From: Leptopterna dolabrata | Lineage: Eukaryota > Arthropoda > Insecta > Hemiptera > Miridae | Direction: 5' to 3' | Length of the DNA: 64,000 nucleotides | Assembly: GCA_954871275.1 (NCBI GenBank) | Contig: OX940986.1 | Span: 9,287,170 to 9,351,169, forward strand | Shown: positions 10,376 through 21,639 of the stretch, one piece after another | How the letters are laid out: the number at the start of each line of letters is the position of its first letter | How positions within the stretch are numbered: position 1 is the first letter of the stretch | Program-made: the position numbers and the translations under genes | Notes under the pieces: model-generated | Databases searched by the model: none | Seen by the model: the letters and a program-made list of their open reading frames with translations, nothing else | Told to the model about the DNA's origin: nothing

Positions 10376-10589
10376 AAAACAAATATGTAGGTACTACTCA
10401 TTTAAAAACCGTCAGGTTCCCGTGGACCACCCTGTACGTGACACGTACAGTTACTTCGAAATCACGGTTATAATGTGAAAAGCTGTCTTGTTATTATTTT
10501 TGTGACATTCAGCAACTCACGCAAACCGTTCATTATGTCCTACACTTATCAAGATTCTACAAGTTGAATAGCACGGATGGCAGCCAAGA

Positions 10590-10800
10590 AACCTGGATTG
10601 AATGAATGAATGAATAACATGTTTATTTTATAAATCACGGGAAAAACATCATTAATAACTTGCAAATACAATAACAAACTTTCATTTGGTCTATCGGGGT
10701 TGACATGAGACTCGAGCTACACTTAGATACAATTAATGAACTAGCAAACCTACCCGTCCTTCGGACGGGGAGTGAGTCCATTCAAGAGGACAGTAGTTCC
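10590..10800 (-). mobile_element. Probable non-LTR 3' end with (ATTC)n tail
   Basis: On the minus strand the sequence ends AATAAACATGTTATTCATTC with three to four ATTC repeats. A polyadenylation-like AATAAA plus a short repeat tail is typical of non-LTR retrotransposons or their SINEs. No coding part is seen. Confidence 0.4.
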
Positions 10801-10889
10801 TTATGTGGTAAGTTTGGAATCAATGTGTAAAATAGATAAATGGGAAACATTTAATGAATGAGTGAATGGTTTACAGTAAAAAAAAACCG

Positions 10890-11100
10890 AATTTCATCAA
10901 TTTTGTTCCATGGTAACTAAGAAAAGTGGTCAGTACGGCGTACGGCGGACAGACAGAAATATTTTTATTGCATTTTCGGATTCTGCATACCTTGAAACGT
11001 AAACCATCAAATTTTGAGGGGGGTTAGAATTTTTTTTTTTTTTCATGCTCGATTCCAATGGTCCATTATTGAAAATAATAAACCGAAAATTTGCACGGGT
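10890..11100 (-). mobile_element. R1/R2-type terminal fragment
   Basis: Contains the GGCGTACGGCGGACAG motif, TTTTGAGGGGGGTTAG and the terminal palindrome GGTCCATTATTGAAAATAAT then AAACC. The same end opens the repeat at 25640 in the opposite orientation. Confidence 0.6.
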
Positions 11101-11109
11101 TTAAGGTAT

Positions 11110-11480
11110 AGTTGGGGGAATAAGTACAGTATGTGTGGAAAACAGTAACCTTGAATGACGTAGAAGGTTCTATTATAAAATCCCCCCATCCTGTCTTCAT
11201 TCCGGCAAGTAGCGTAGTAATTTCCGTAATGGATTCAATCAAATAATTGCTCACCACAGAAAACAGGTAGAAATGTGATATTCCTAGGAGAAACCTGTTT
11301 TTTGGGGAAAAGAAGTGCTTAATATAAAGTAAAGTAGGAAATAGGTGAAGAGAGAAAAGGTGACAGAGGATTTCGGATAAAGGATTTTATTAAGTAACTT
11401 TAATATATGAGTAATAGCTCGATGAGGAAGGCGTAAAAAAATGAACGAAGGAGAGTAGGTAGGTATGATAAATACATATT
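11110..11480. other. Stretch without a recognisable gene
   Basis: AT-rich text with purine-rich words and no recognisable frame or repeat. Confidence 0.4.
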
Positions 11481-11620
11481 ACTAGCCTGACCGCTCGCTT
11501 CGCTCGCTATCCGAGATTCGCTGTACGCAGTATCGTGGAACCAACAAACGACGGAAAAATCCCATAGCCTACCGGGTATTTGTGCCCAATTTTATCAAAA
11601 TCCGTCAAGCCATTCAGGAG

Positions 11621-12300
11621 TTGACCATGGTCGACCATATTTCCGCTATGGTCAGGGAATTAAAAATGCGCCTACGTTCAACTTGGGAGGCTACCGGATA
11701 TTGCTGCCAAATTTGGTCGATATCCGTTGAGCAATTCGGGATTCTACCATGGAGGGGCCCATGGATGCGCTATGGTCGACCGCGGGGGTAGTCCGAAGGG
11801 TCGATCGTAGATAGAATTTCACGTAGATTACGAATACGCGATAAAAAATAGGGGTTACCATTTCAATTAACGAAGTTGACCATGGTCGACCATAGTTCCG
11901 CTATGGTGAGGGAATTAAAAATGCGACGTTGCATAACTTGGGAGCCTACTGGATATTCGTGCCAAATTTGGTCGATATCCGTTGAGCAATTCGGGATTCG
12001 AACATGGAGGCGCCCATGGATGCGCTATGGTCGACCGCGGGGGTAGTCCGAAGGGTCGATCGTAGATAGAATTTCACGTAGATTACGAATACGCGATAAA
12101 AAATAGGGGTTACCATTTCAATTAACGAAGTTGACCATGGTCGACCATAGTTCCGCTATGGTCAGGGAATTAAAAATGCGACGTTGCACAACTTGGGAGC
12201 CTACTGGATATTCGTGCCAAATTTGGTCGATATCCGTCGAGCCGTTTGGCCGTGCATAGAAAGACAGACACACAGACAGACAGACAGACAGAGATCCGTT
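11621..12300. repeat. 255-bp tandem repeat, about 2.5 copies, ending in (ACAG)n
   Basis: TTGACCATGGTCGACCATA starts at 11621, 11876 and 12131 (period 255). Each unit contains the palindrome CCATGGTCGACCAT and a phrase GCCAAATTTGGTCGATATCC. The last copy ends in GAAAGACAGACACACAGACA then GATCCGTTTTTATAATATAG, a tail style common to arthropod retroposons. No protein is recognised. Confidence 0.8.
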
Positions 12301-12309
12301 TTTATAATA

Positions 12310-12916
12310 TAGTAGGGATTGTAGTCCAAGCCGCTGTTTGTAGTATATGTACTCTCGGTCGAGAGACGAATTTTTTTCGATTTGATTTCCTCCTCGGTTT
12401 CTGCCAACGGTTGCCAAGCTCGATTCCTAGCCGTGCGTGTAGTCTGATCTGCAAGCCTTGATGCTGTAGATCTAATAAAGAAAAGCGCCTGATTATCTGC
12501 TGAATAATGTACGAATAAAATAATCATGATACCACTTGAACCTACCATCACTCACTTCACTTCATTCGGCTCACTCCTTCTTGCAGATTTGCAGATTTGC
12601 CACTCCTTTGCCTGATACTTTTTCTCTTCTTCGGTGGCATTTTGATTTATATTGTGTAGAACTCAATAGAAGCCCGCGGTTGACACGGCCCGCGGTTGAG
12701 TAGCAATATTTCCTTAATTACGAAGTTGTTTACCCGGGCGACGTTGTTGGGGAATGTTCGGTTTAGGATGACGGAGGAGGTTTAAAGGATTTAATATGGC
12801 CTATGTTTGATTCCGAAACTTGATGATCATTCTGCAAAAAACCGCATTCTAATCGGTCCAACGGTTTGATCGTGTATAAGGAACAAACAGACAAACTTTG
12901 AGTTTTATATGTAAGA
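12310..12916. other. Stretch without a recognisable gene
   Basis: Short frames only. The sequence CGCGGTTGA occurs twice near 12676 and 12691. Confidence 0.4.
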
Positions 12917-13709
12917 TTAGGGGCCGTATTCATAGTCCTGACTTAAGTAAAAATAATACTTCACTTCTGAAAGTAAAATAATTTCTTAAGGAAATGCTTT
13001 ATCTGATTTCGCTTTCATAGACATTACTCCCCGAAGTAAAGAAAAATCTTTACTTGAGTCAAATTTTTTCTTTTGCTTTATAAAATTAAGAAAAATCTTT
13101 ATTTAAGTCAAAATATTCCCCAACTCTCTGGTTGACAGTTCTGGAAGGGTGTGTGTTTTTATTTGGTTATAGGTATAGCCTCGGCTATTAGCTGTTGGTT
13201 TTCCACTATTTTGTACGCCGATGTCCTCCCTGTGTCAGGACAAGTAAACAGTGGAGCAAGCAACCTGTTTTATGTTGAAAACATTTCTATTATGTACACT
13301 TGGTGCTCGCGTTTAGGTGTGTTGACGTGAGTTTACTTCTCCCTTTCCCTTCTGTTCACTCCTTCTTCCCTTTTGCTTTTACTCCCTCTTTAACTTTTTT
13401 ACTTATCCTTTTAAATAAAAATTACGTTTTTACTGTTGTTCCTTGGTTTGCCTTTTCAGTGGAATCAACTACCAACATGGTCATGAGATGGTCTTCGAAA
13501 AAGTAAATAATTGGGTTTTATCCAACTTTTGGTCAGGTAGAATCTTATTAGTAGGCAGTCATAAAGTTAGTCAATAATGAACAAATTGGAAACTTTTTGA
13601 ACAGTTTTTAAGGGACTATCAAAATCGATGGCAAACTCCCGGCTCAGGTTAGGATTACTTCGAAGAGTAAACATTTACAAAATGCAAAGGAAATTGATAA
13701 ACAAATTTC

Positions 13710-14276
13710 TTGTCACATGGGTTTATCATTCTACTGGACATACCTACAGAAATTTTGGCTGTTCATTTATTGTTTCTTTAATGTGAAATAATTTAAATAG
13801 CTATTTCTGATTGTTTCCACCAATTTTGGCCCCCAAAACACAAATTAGGTACTACGCTCCTTTTTTTCTTCAAATTATCTTTGATTATTGGTAGTGCCAT
13901 TTAATTGTCTTGATTCACCTGTTGACACTTTTTCTAGTGTTGTTATACAAACTGATGGTGATTTCAGACAGTTTCCTAGGTTTTTGCCTCGTACAAAATC
14001 AATTTTGGGAGCAGAACCTTTGGTAGAACCTCAATTTTCCACTTTTTGGTCAAAATCGACTTCATAATCGTCTTCTCGTCCCACAAAAACATGGAAACCG
14101 ATACTGAAATGCTCATATTAGTGAAACACAAAAAATACCTATTTTCATACACATTTTCGCCCATAACACCCTTGGGTATATTCCGATCGGGCTGACAAGT
14201 TTCGGGACACAACTAGGGCCCGAATGGAGCATGTGTGCGAAAGAACGAACTTTTTAGACCGAAAATGAAGCCGGTA
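13710..14276 (+). mobile_element. R1 repeat, truncated copy in Harbinger-like element
   Basis: It begins at TTGTCACATGGGTTTA without the usual AACGCTGCAAAGTCC edge and stops at GACCGAAAATGAAGCCGGTA, lacking the terminal palindrome. Interior matches the other R1 copies. Confidence 0.75.
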
Positions 14277-14353
14277 TGCACCGCCCGCATGCTCTCCGTC
14301 ACACCGAACTCGTCATCCCACTCATCGAAGTCAAACAAAATTTCGTAATCCAT
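14277..14353 (-). pseudogene. Possible Harbinger transposase first codons, cut by R1
   Basis: From an ATG at 14353 the frame reads MDYEILFDFDEWDDEFGVTE and runs into the R1 insertion after about 25 codons. The acidic, aromatic start and its place inside Harbinger-type ends suggest a transposase N-terminus. It is too short to be sure. Confidence 0.35.
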
Positions 14354-14711
14354 CGTATCAAAACAAAAACAAAAAACCCTAATAACTGGGAAAAGAAACA
14401 AGAATGCCGAGAACGATGACACTGAAAAGATGACATAAATGAAAAGAGAACACTGCAAACGATCAATAAGGAAATGCTTAAGGTACCTTTCGACGTACCT
14501 CAGTATTTTCTATATACTTATTTAGGCCCGAAAGTAAAGTAAAGACTTTTCTTTACTTATTGTCTATGAAATAGGAATAAAAGAAATGCTAAAGGACGAC
14601 TTAAGCACTTGCTTTATCACTGACTACGAATAGCCCAAGTGGACGTTGCTTCCTTATTTGTTCTCTTAAGCATTTACTTTAAATTAAGTGAGGACTATGA
14701 ATACCGCCCTA

Positions 14712-16668
14712 GGTATAGGTTTGGTATCTAGTAAGTATGACTGACATTATATGCAGGAGTCAGAAAACCAGGGAATATACAAATTACACGACTGAATTAT
14801 CAACAGAACTCGGAATGAAGATTTTCTTATATCCGCAGGATACGTCCCCGTATCTCCACAAGACGACCTACGACTTACCTACCATTCAAAGATCTACTGG
14901 TATAATAGTAACTGTTACCGCGGCCTGGCACTGGCTCTTGTGTTTATTGTTTCTCTCTTTCTCCTCCGCCCTTTCATTACATAACGGAGCACTTTTGTTT
15001 CCAAACACATTTCGGCCGTTTGTATTTTCTGTCACTGCGACGATCTTGTAACAAGAGCTTTTCCGTCCGCAATGCTGTTCGTATCAGCCGCTCACCCCCG
15101 GGAAAACCTCCCTTGATCGAATTAGAAGCCTACGTGCGCGAACCGGATCGCGGTTTTTCCTTCTCAAAACATTCCGGAGCCTTCCCGAACCAGAGACGGC
15201 TGTCGGAAGCTGGTGCCAGGCGACACCGACATTTCGCTGTGAACCCCCCCGCGCGCCGAATCACCGTGAATCATGTACCCTGCGCATGCGCATTGTCGGC
15301 CGCCCCCGATACATCTCATAACGCTCCATGTTCGTTTGGAGTTGTCTTTTGTCGTAGGTGTAAAATGTGTCACAGGTGCTGACAGTGTCAATCAGAAAAG
15401 ATGCCTTGCTTTCCCACACCCCTCTGCAGCTCTCCTTGATATGACAATGTTACATGAGCACGACGTGCCCAGGAAACCACTTTGCAACCACTTGTTACAT
15501 CACCTGCGCTAATAAAATTACGAGGCTGTCTCTTGTATAGTTGTTTTGTCATATAAAGTAACAGGAACCTATGGTCATATCTGTGACGTTAATAAATATA
15601 CCAGTCAGTCAGTCGTCAGTCTGAGGTGACCAAATTAATATCTGTTGTATTTCATGATTTATGAACCACAAAAATGTAAGTGGTTTCTTGTCGCTTAAAC
15701 CGTCTGCTCTTATTCATGAACACAAGTTATGTATCCAGAAATATATTATGAACAGTAGGAAGATCTGACTGTTACATCGTAATATCTACGAGTAGTACCC
15801 ACTCTACTACTGAAAACGTTCTTCTTACACCGAAAACAGCTAGGGCATTTATGCACATGCAACGTTCTTCGACGTTTGAATGGCATTCGATTGCATTAAA
15901 TTTTCTCAAAAACAAGTCTTAATCCCCTGAGAATCCCTAATCCCGAACAATAATATTATCTCATTGGAAGAAAGAAGTTCATTACCTATCTATCATTAAT
16001 ATATTATCAACATCCAACCTTGCTTTAGTAATATACCACGTGGCAGTTAATATGATGAACTGTTTTTGCACCACCCAACAGAGAGCTACTACCATTACTA
16101 CTAGAAGAAGAATAATAAGTATGTCTATACCTAAATTCTGCACAATTGATAAAGAAATCTTCAAATATTTGATATCGCGCCAAATTTACAAATCCAGTGC
16201 CAACTGTAACTGCCCCTCTTGGTGCCCTTAATGATGTGTTATATAACTCATCACAGCAGGCTTATTATTTTCTGTATTAAATGACCCTTCTCTCTAGATC
16301 GCATTTCCCATTGAATACTTCAGAAATTCCCGTAACAAACCTCTATATTTATGTACGTACCTACTCGTACGATATAGAACGGCTTTGAGGGGCTGAAGTG
16401 TTCGGAGTGTACGCGGTTTGGTCCGCGAACGGTTCCATAATTCATCATTAATTGACTTCGTCTGCACATCTGCAAAGTTTTCTTGGTATTGGACACCTTC
16501 ACACAAATAAACATCCATTATTACACCCTTGTGCAAGTGTCTTTTTAGAAAGTCACAACAAAAATGGAATATCTACTACGTTTATTCATGAACGTTGCTA
16601 TGATGTTATGTATAAAGCTGTAAATAATAAATTGTTTGGATTATGGAATCATCATTCGGGAGCCAGAA
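14712..16668. other. Stretch without a recognisable gene; includes a GC-rich patch
   Basis: Open frames of up to 120 codons overlap on both strands between 15020 and 15510, where GC content and CpG are well above the surroundings. No protein family is recognised. CAGT repeats lie at 15604-15625. Confidence 0.4.
15281..15292. promoter_or_regulatory. TGCGCATGCGCA palindrome (NRF-1/Ewg-type site)
   Basis: A perfect 12-bp palindrome equal to the NRF-1/erect-wing consensus sits in the CpG-rich patch at about 15060-15350. Such sites are typical of housekeeping promoters, so this may be a promoter of an unidentified transcript on either strand. Confidence 0.35.
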
Positions 16669-16671
16669 TTA

Positions 16672-17993
16672 GGGCCGGTTTATCAATTCTCTAGTTAAAA
16701 CTCTGATTAGCTAGTCACTGATCAGAGCTGAGGATGCTTTTATCAATGACTGCATTGATACTGAATAACAGCTAGTTAGCTGGACAGAGTTTTAACGAGA
16801 GAAAACAACGCCACCACTACAATAACGTGAAAATCCCGTAAAAGTAAGGGGCAACATTGCGAGTTGGATGGCGTTTTCATGGTAATGTTTTCTTTATCAT
16901 CACATCCCTCGCCAAACGAGGCCGCATTATAATTGTGCTTCTCTAGTCCTCTGTATATTTGTAATACATTTTTATTTGTACGAATGTACCAATGTATTTT
17001 CTTTTTGGTTCCGCGGCGGCTTCTGCTGTCCCTCACCGACTTCGGCTTATTTTCTCTTGACTTATGTGATCGTGTGGAATCAGCATCATTCGCGCTCGGT
17101 TCTGTATTTTCGCGAGTTCCGTCGTATTTCTGTATTTTCGTAGTTATGTGCTTTCCCGAGAACAACAATAAAATGTCTCAGCATTCCAGTACGTATTTGA
17201 TCTCTATTTTATGCAGTATTTCCATCGAACGTAGACAAATTCAGCTCCTGTAGTGATAAATATACAGCTATTCGTACGTGGGTTTGACATGATGCAAAGG
17301 TTGTTACCTACTTGATTTCAGTGTACCCAATCAATGAAGTGTACCCATGAAATATTCTTTTTGATAGGATTTCAGTATAAGATTTCACTGTGCCTAATCA
17401 ATGGGAAACCCATGAAGTATTATTTTTATGTTTGGAGGAATCAAAGGCGGGTCTTTTTGTTTTTCAAATTGCAATGGTGCACGAAAAAATATTCCTTCAA
17501 ATGTTAAGTGTTGATAGTTTCCGATAACGAGCAAAATAAATGGTATTAAAGAACAAAAATTGTAGTTTCTTTGGATAGCGGAACCTGGAGTGGAAATCCA
17601 CATCATCCTGTGTCTCAAAATACGGTATTTCCCCTGCCGAACCAAGTATTTCGTACCCATTCAAGGTAGTTCCAAGTTCATTTCTCCACCGGAGAAATCC
17701 TAATCATCCATTTCTATGTAACAATCCATGAAAAAACGAATGAAAACACTCGCTACTCGATAAGTTTTGGCACAAATAGGCACCCAAAAACGAAAATGCA
17801 ATTTGGCTGCCCGCTAATCGGACTTTGACTGGGCAGTTAAATTTTTAACTAGAGCTTCGATCTCCAGTTAAAGATAGTCACAGCGATAGTCAGCTGCTAA
17901 ATTGAATTGATAAACGGGTATGCGAGAGATAATCAGAGATTTGACTTAGTCAGACTTTAATCAGGCTTGCAAATGTGATTGATAAACCGGCCC
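16672..17993. mobile_element. PIF/Harbinger-like element 2 with TTA target duplication
   Basis: The ends GGGCCGGTTTATCAATTC and ATTGATAAACCGGCCC are flanked by TTA at 16669-16671 and 17994-17996. Subterminal inverted words (AGTTAAAACTCTGATTAG, CTAATCAGAGT-like) recur. A 130-codon minus-strand frame (16776-17168) is very basic in the middle (KSRENKPKSVRDSRSRRGTK) but is not recognisable as a Harbinger or Myb-like protein. Confidence 0.75.
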
Positions 17994-17996
17994 TTA

Positions 17997-18835
17997 ATGT
18001 CTCAAAGGCAAAACGCGAATACAAAATATTGATTTTGGAGGACACATTGTTTTCCTCCCAGCAGTGATCACACAGCTTCTGCTACCTTGGAAGCAGTAAA
18101 AATGGTCAATTAGTGAACTTATTGTTAAATCCAACAGGTAGCTTACTTCAGCAGCTTCCGGCTGGTGGAACCATAAGTCAGTTACTCTCACTGGATACGT
18201 CCACAGCGGCTGCTGACTCACGTAAGTCCTTCGAGACTTTTTCTTTCAGATCGGATGTCCATCGACGGCTGACAAAGGCGACTGAACGCTCCATTGGATC
18301 TCCGCTATGTGGCGTCCGCGTGGGAGATGACGCGCGACGGGAAATGCAGGTCGCCGGCGGTCGCTTCCGATGCAGTTATTATTGTCGCTTTTGTTATTGG
18401 GTAACGAGCTCCGAAGGTGCTGCCCTTCTGCCTCTGTCTGTATCGAAAGGGGTGGGCCGTTGTCTCCTTCGTCTCGGAAAGAAAATGCTTGAGGAAATGG
18501 CTTTCTACGTGTGTCCTGTTATATCACGAACTCATAACGCCGATACCAAATATTATGATTATGCCAGTATCCATGTCCTCCACAGCCACCACCATCACCA
18601 TAACAACACAACACCATTTTTCTTCTGTAATAAAATAGTTCCTTCTGTTTACCACCGGTGCTTTCCACTTGTCTCTTATAATTTCCATTCAAGATTCAAG
18701 ATACGTTTATTTAGGATTCTCCAATATTACACGTTTACATTTACAATTTTACGCCCCAATGACACAAATTCGCGCGGGGTAGTGTTTTTGTTGCTCTTAT
18801 ATACTAGAACGTCCATTATTCTTTATCTCCAGGGT
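17997..18835. other. GC-mixed stretch; retroposon tail on the minus strand near 18690
   Basis: An open + frame begins at 18113 and reads into the LINE, but no domain is recognised upstream of 18848. Around 18690-18715 the minus strand ends AATAAACGTATCTTGAATCT with repeated TCTTGAA, the style of a non-LTR 3' end. Confidence 0.4.
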
Positions 18836-18848
18836 AAGTTCATCTGTG

Positions 18849-19671
18849 CTTTCTTGGATGTTGATTTGGATGAGGTAGTAAAATTTAAATTACCGGAGGA
18901 AACTAGCAGTTACTCTGCTGAACTGATTAGTATTCTTCAAGCCCTCAATTATGTTCTTTCCTCAACCCATCAACGGTGCCAAAATGTTGTAATTTGTTCA
19001 GATTCGCTCAGCTCGTTACGTACCTTGTCATCACCATACCTTTCCAAATATAAGAACCATTTAATTTTGGAGGTGGTTAAACTTGTACACAATTGTAAGG
19101 TCAACGGAGTGAGCATACATTTTGTGTGGGTTCGATCTCACGTTGGTTTAGTATACAACGAAAGAGTGGACATGGCGGCGAAAAGTGCTGCTAATGGCGG
19201 TGCTTTCATTATATTATGTAAACTGCCTAAGGAAGATTTTTACGCGATCTCGAAAGCCCAAAATGTATATGAGTGGCAGGCAATGTTTGAAAAAGGGGGC
19301 AAGGGTATGTTTTTTAAAAGCATAAATCCACGCATTCGTATTATACCTTGGTTTAAAACGATTGATAAGGAGAAAAGGTTTATTCGCATTTTATGCCGCC
19401 TGAGAGCGAATCACGCCATATGCCCAGCGTATCTATATATAAAATCGGCAAAAAATAAGACCCTGCGTGCGATTGTGGAGATCCGTATGGCGATGCGGAA
19501 CATGTCATTATGGCATGTTCGCATTACGCTCAGAGTAGGGAAATCATGTTCCGGAATATTCATCCGTTGGTGTCAAATCCTTTCAATTATGCGACTCTGT
19601 TGACCATAAGAAAAGTTGAAGTATGGCAAGAAATTTATTCATTTATAAATTCAAATAATATAGTAGTTTGA
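18849..19671 (+). pseudogene. LINE ORF2 C-terminus: RNase H and zinc-knuckle-like tail
   Basis: The RNase H domain shows SSYSAELISILQAL (catalytic Glu), NVVICSDSLSSLRTL (catalytic Asp), then SIHFVWVRSHVGLVYNERVD (final Asp). The fold matches RNase H of I/R1/Jockey-group elements. After about 19440 the frame shifts. The second frame continues with CDCGDPYGDAEHVIMACSHY, a Cys/His knuckle typical of the ORF2 end, and stops at TGA 19669-19671. A single frameshift therefore separates two otherwise good segments. Read from an upstream ATG the first frame is 496 codons long, but its first 245 codons or so are flanking DNA, not LINE. Confidence 0.85.
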
Positions 19672-19863
19672 GTAGTTCTCTAAGGTATTTGTATATTCGC
19701 TAAGATGTTCCTAACAGAAAATGGAATTATGTTTTTGGACTGATCATGGACAGAGTGTGATCGTATGTTTTCATTTATTTCATTTAAGTTTTAAATAATT
19801 TTCATGATTGCATGGCTGAATGTTATGAAAAACAATGCCAATAAATTTATAATTAAAAAAAAA
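18849..19863 (+). mobile_element. 5'-truncated non-LTR retrotransposon with 13-bp target duplication
   Basis: AAGTTCATCTGTG occurs at 18836-18848 and again at 19864-19876, right after an A-rich tail. An AATAAA signal at 19840 precedes the tail. The copy starts inside the RNase H domain, so all upstream parts (endonuclease, reverse transcriptase) are missing. Confidence 0.9.
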
Positions 19864-19876
19864 AAGTTCATCTGTG

Positions 19877-20690
19877 TAGCCAACAGTCAGCTAAATGCCT
19901 TTTTTTCAATCGCAATTAACTCTACATGCCATTATGAAATATCAAACAACAACAACTCAGCATAACGCAATACAAACAACAAGCACATAATTACCTTTTC
20001 CATCTCCAAACACTCCCAAGATTAGGTCTTCAAGACCATCTATCGCCAAGCTCCTTTACAAAATTGCAACACAAACAAACTCTATAAAAAAAATAAAAAC
20101 TTCTTAATGAAAGCTAAAAATTCTGTAAACAATCTTTTAAAGGAACATCCTTTCACAAATTCTTTTTTTTCTTCAAACCATCACGTACAGATTACAGTTA
20201 TCACAGTTTTTCTTAGTAGTATGTTACATTTCTATTACTTGTATCACTAGTTCTTATTATTAATATGAATACTTAACCAAATATATATATATGCCCTATA
20301 AATCCAATGCCCTATGCTCCTATAAATACGTAAACTCAAGTTACTGCTGTTAACCTCCTGCCATTATCCACCCGATATGACCACTATTAGTTCCATGTTA
20401 AGGTAAATTTCTACAACTCCACATTTTAGTTAAACATTATATAGAATAAGAGCCAAACTGATACCATTTCTTGTTATGCCACACCCCTGATGATGTTCAT
20501 TAAATTAGAAGAAACGTTATCCCACAGGAACATTAATTTTACTTATATGGACCAACGCTAAATATTCCCGAAACAAAAGATCAAACTGCATGAAAATATA
20601 ATTCATGATTTGTTTGAATAGTCAAGCGCCTTGAAGTACCTACATTTCTAGTTTCTGATTAGATATTATGATGATTTAAACGCTTACTTA
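19877..20690. other. AT-rich stretch; one degenerate hammerhead-like core
   Basis: No gene is seen. CTGATGATGTTC-N9-GAAGAAACGT (about 20487-20520) keeps both catalytic core strings, but its stem I does not pair. Confidence 0.4.
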
Positions 20691-20699
20691 TTTATTTGA

Positions 20700-20894
20700 T
20701 TACCCCGGGGACTTGGCACTTTCCTCGGTTACCATGAACCAAACTCAGTGAAATTTGGTTTGTGTGTCTCATTTGGCTCGGCGTTACCGTCAGCCATTTC
20801 GAAGAGGTGACAAATAGGTGGGCAAATTTTGTAATATTACCTAAAATTGTTTATATATTTTGCCAATAAATAAAGTCAAGTCAAGTCAAGTCAA
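20700..20894 (+). mobile_element. Non-LTR 3' end with (GTCAA)4 tail
   Basis: TGCCAATAAATAAA is followed by four GTCAA units (20875-20894). The preceding 170 bp lack a frame. Probably a 5'-truncated retroposon. Confidence 0.5.
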
Positions 20895-21206
20895 ATAGGT
20901 GTTGAAATTTTCAAAATGCCGTGCTCGAAAACGTTCAATAGAAGGGTATGGTTTTTATTACGTTTCTAAATTGATTCCGAACTTGAGCATATTTTGAGAC
21001 CACCCGGATCATTGTACGTCCAACCGTTCGTTCGCAGTAAAGCTCTGATATTTGAACCGAAAAGGTTCGTCAACATGAGTGTGACACAGCTCTGACGGTA
21101 TACATGCAGCCCAGGGCACAACTTGTCAGTGTTGTGCGTCGAACAAAAAAGAACCAAGCAAATCGGTTGGTAACTGCGGCCTGGACAGCGCACGCAAGAT
21201 TCTGTC

Positions 21207-21260
21207 ACACACACACTACGCGCGCGCGCACGCGCACGCACACGCACGTACGCACACAAA
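21207..21260. repeat. CA/CG alternating microsatellite
   Basis: Runs of CACACA, CGCGCG and CACGCA, about 54 bp. Confidence 0.85.
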
Positions 21261-21540
21261 TCACAATATTTTTAAACTCCATGGATCTGGAGTTACTGTA
21301 AAGTGATTAGGTTCCATGTTGTATAACTGATTATATCGTGAAGAATCGAGTGACGGACAAGAGTGCATCTGATAACAATAATAATAAATAATGATGTTGA
21401 TGTGTTATTACACTATAATGCTATTGATTTTGTACAAAAATGTATTGTTGAAACAGCAACGCCTGTAATCCCTCGGGGAGCAGGCTCGAATAAGTTCCCT
21501 CGTGCTAGGGTGTACTAGTGCGAGGAAAATGTAAAAAAAA

Positions 21541-21592
21541 AAACCACACACACACACACAAACACAGACACACACACACACGCACGCACAAT
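21541..21592. repeat. (CA)n microsatellite
   Basis: Imperfect CA repeat with AAACACAGA interruption. The open minus-strand frame over it (VCVCVC) is an artefact. Confidence 0.85.
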
Positions 21593-21639
21593 ATACGAAA
21601 AAGTGAAAATCTTTCATTTAGATCTCCGATGCATGAAAT

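Larger units (their letters stand above)
8679..10434 (+). mobile_element. mariner/Tc1-like element with satellite replacing its 5' half
   Basis: Inverted ends CAGGGTGGTCCATGGGAACC and its near-complement ending GGACCACCCTG are flanked by TA on each side (8677-8678, 10435-10436). Inverted identity extends through TGACGGTTTTTAAATGAGTA. The 3' part holds a decayed transposase. The expected 5' coding half is missing, and a 107-bp tandem array with one inverted unit stands in its place. Confidence 0.8.
12920..14709. mobile_element. PIF/Harbinger-like element 1, interrupted by R1
   Basis: The ends GGGGCCGTATTCATAGTCCT and TGAGGACTATGAATACCGCC (complementary) are flanked by TTA on the left and CTA on the right, close to the TWA target duplication of PIF/Harbinger. 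Subterminal AAGTAAAG/CTTTACTT words recur at both ends. An R1 copy (13710-14276) lies inside and ends in what looks like the start of the transposase gene. Confidence 0.7.

Noticed and set aside
18190..18243. Apparent intron CACGTAAGT...TTTCTTTCAG
   Set aside because: It would be about 30 bases long, too short to be spliced.
18113..18848. Upstream half of the 496-codon frame as a host gene
   Set aside because: No recognisable domain, and the continuation is created by a LINE insertion at a visible target duplication.
21408..21617. 69-codon frame with VCVCVC
   Set aside because: Translation of a CA microsatellite.
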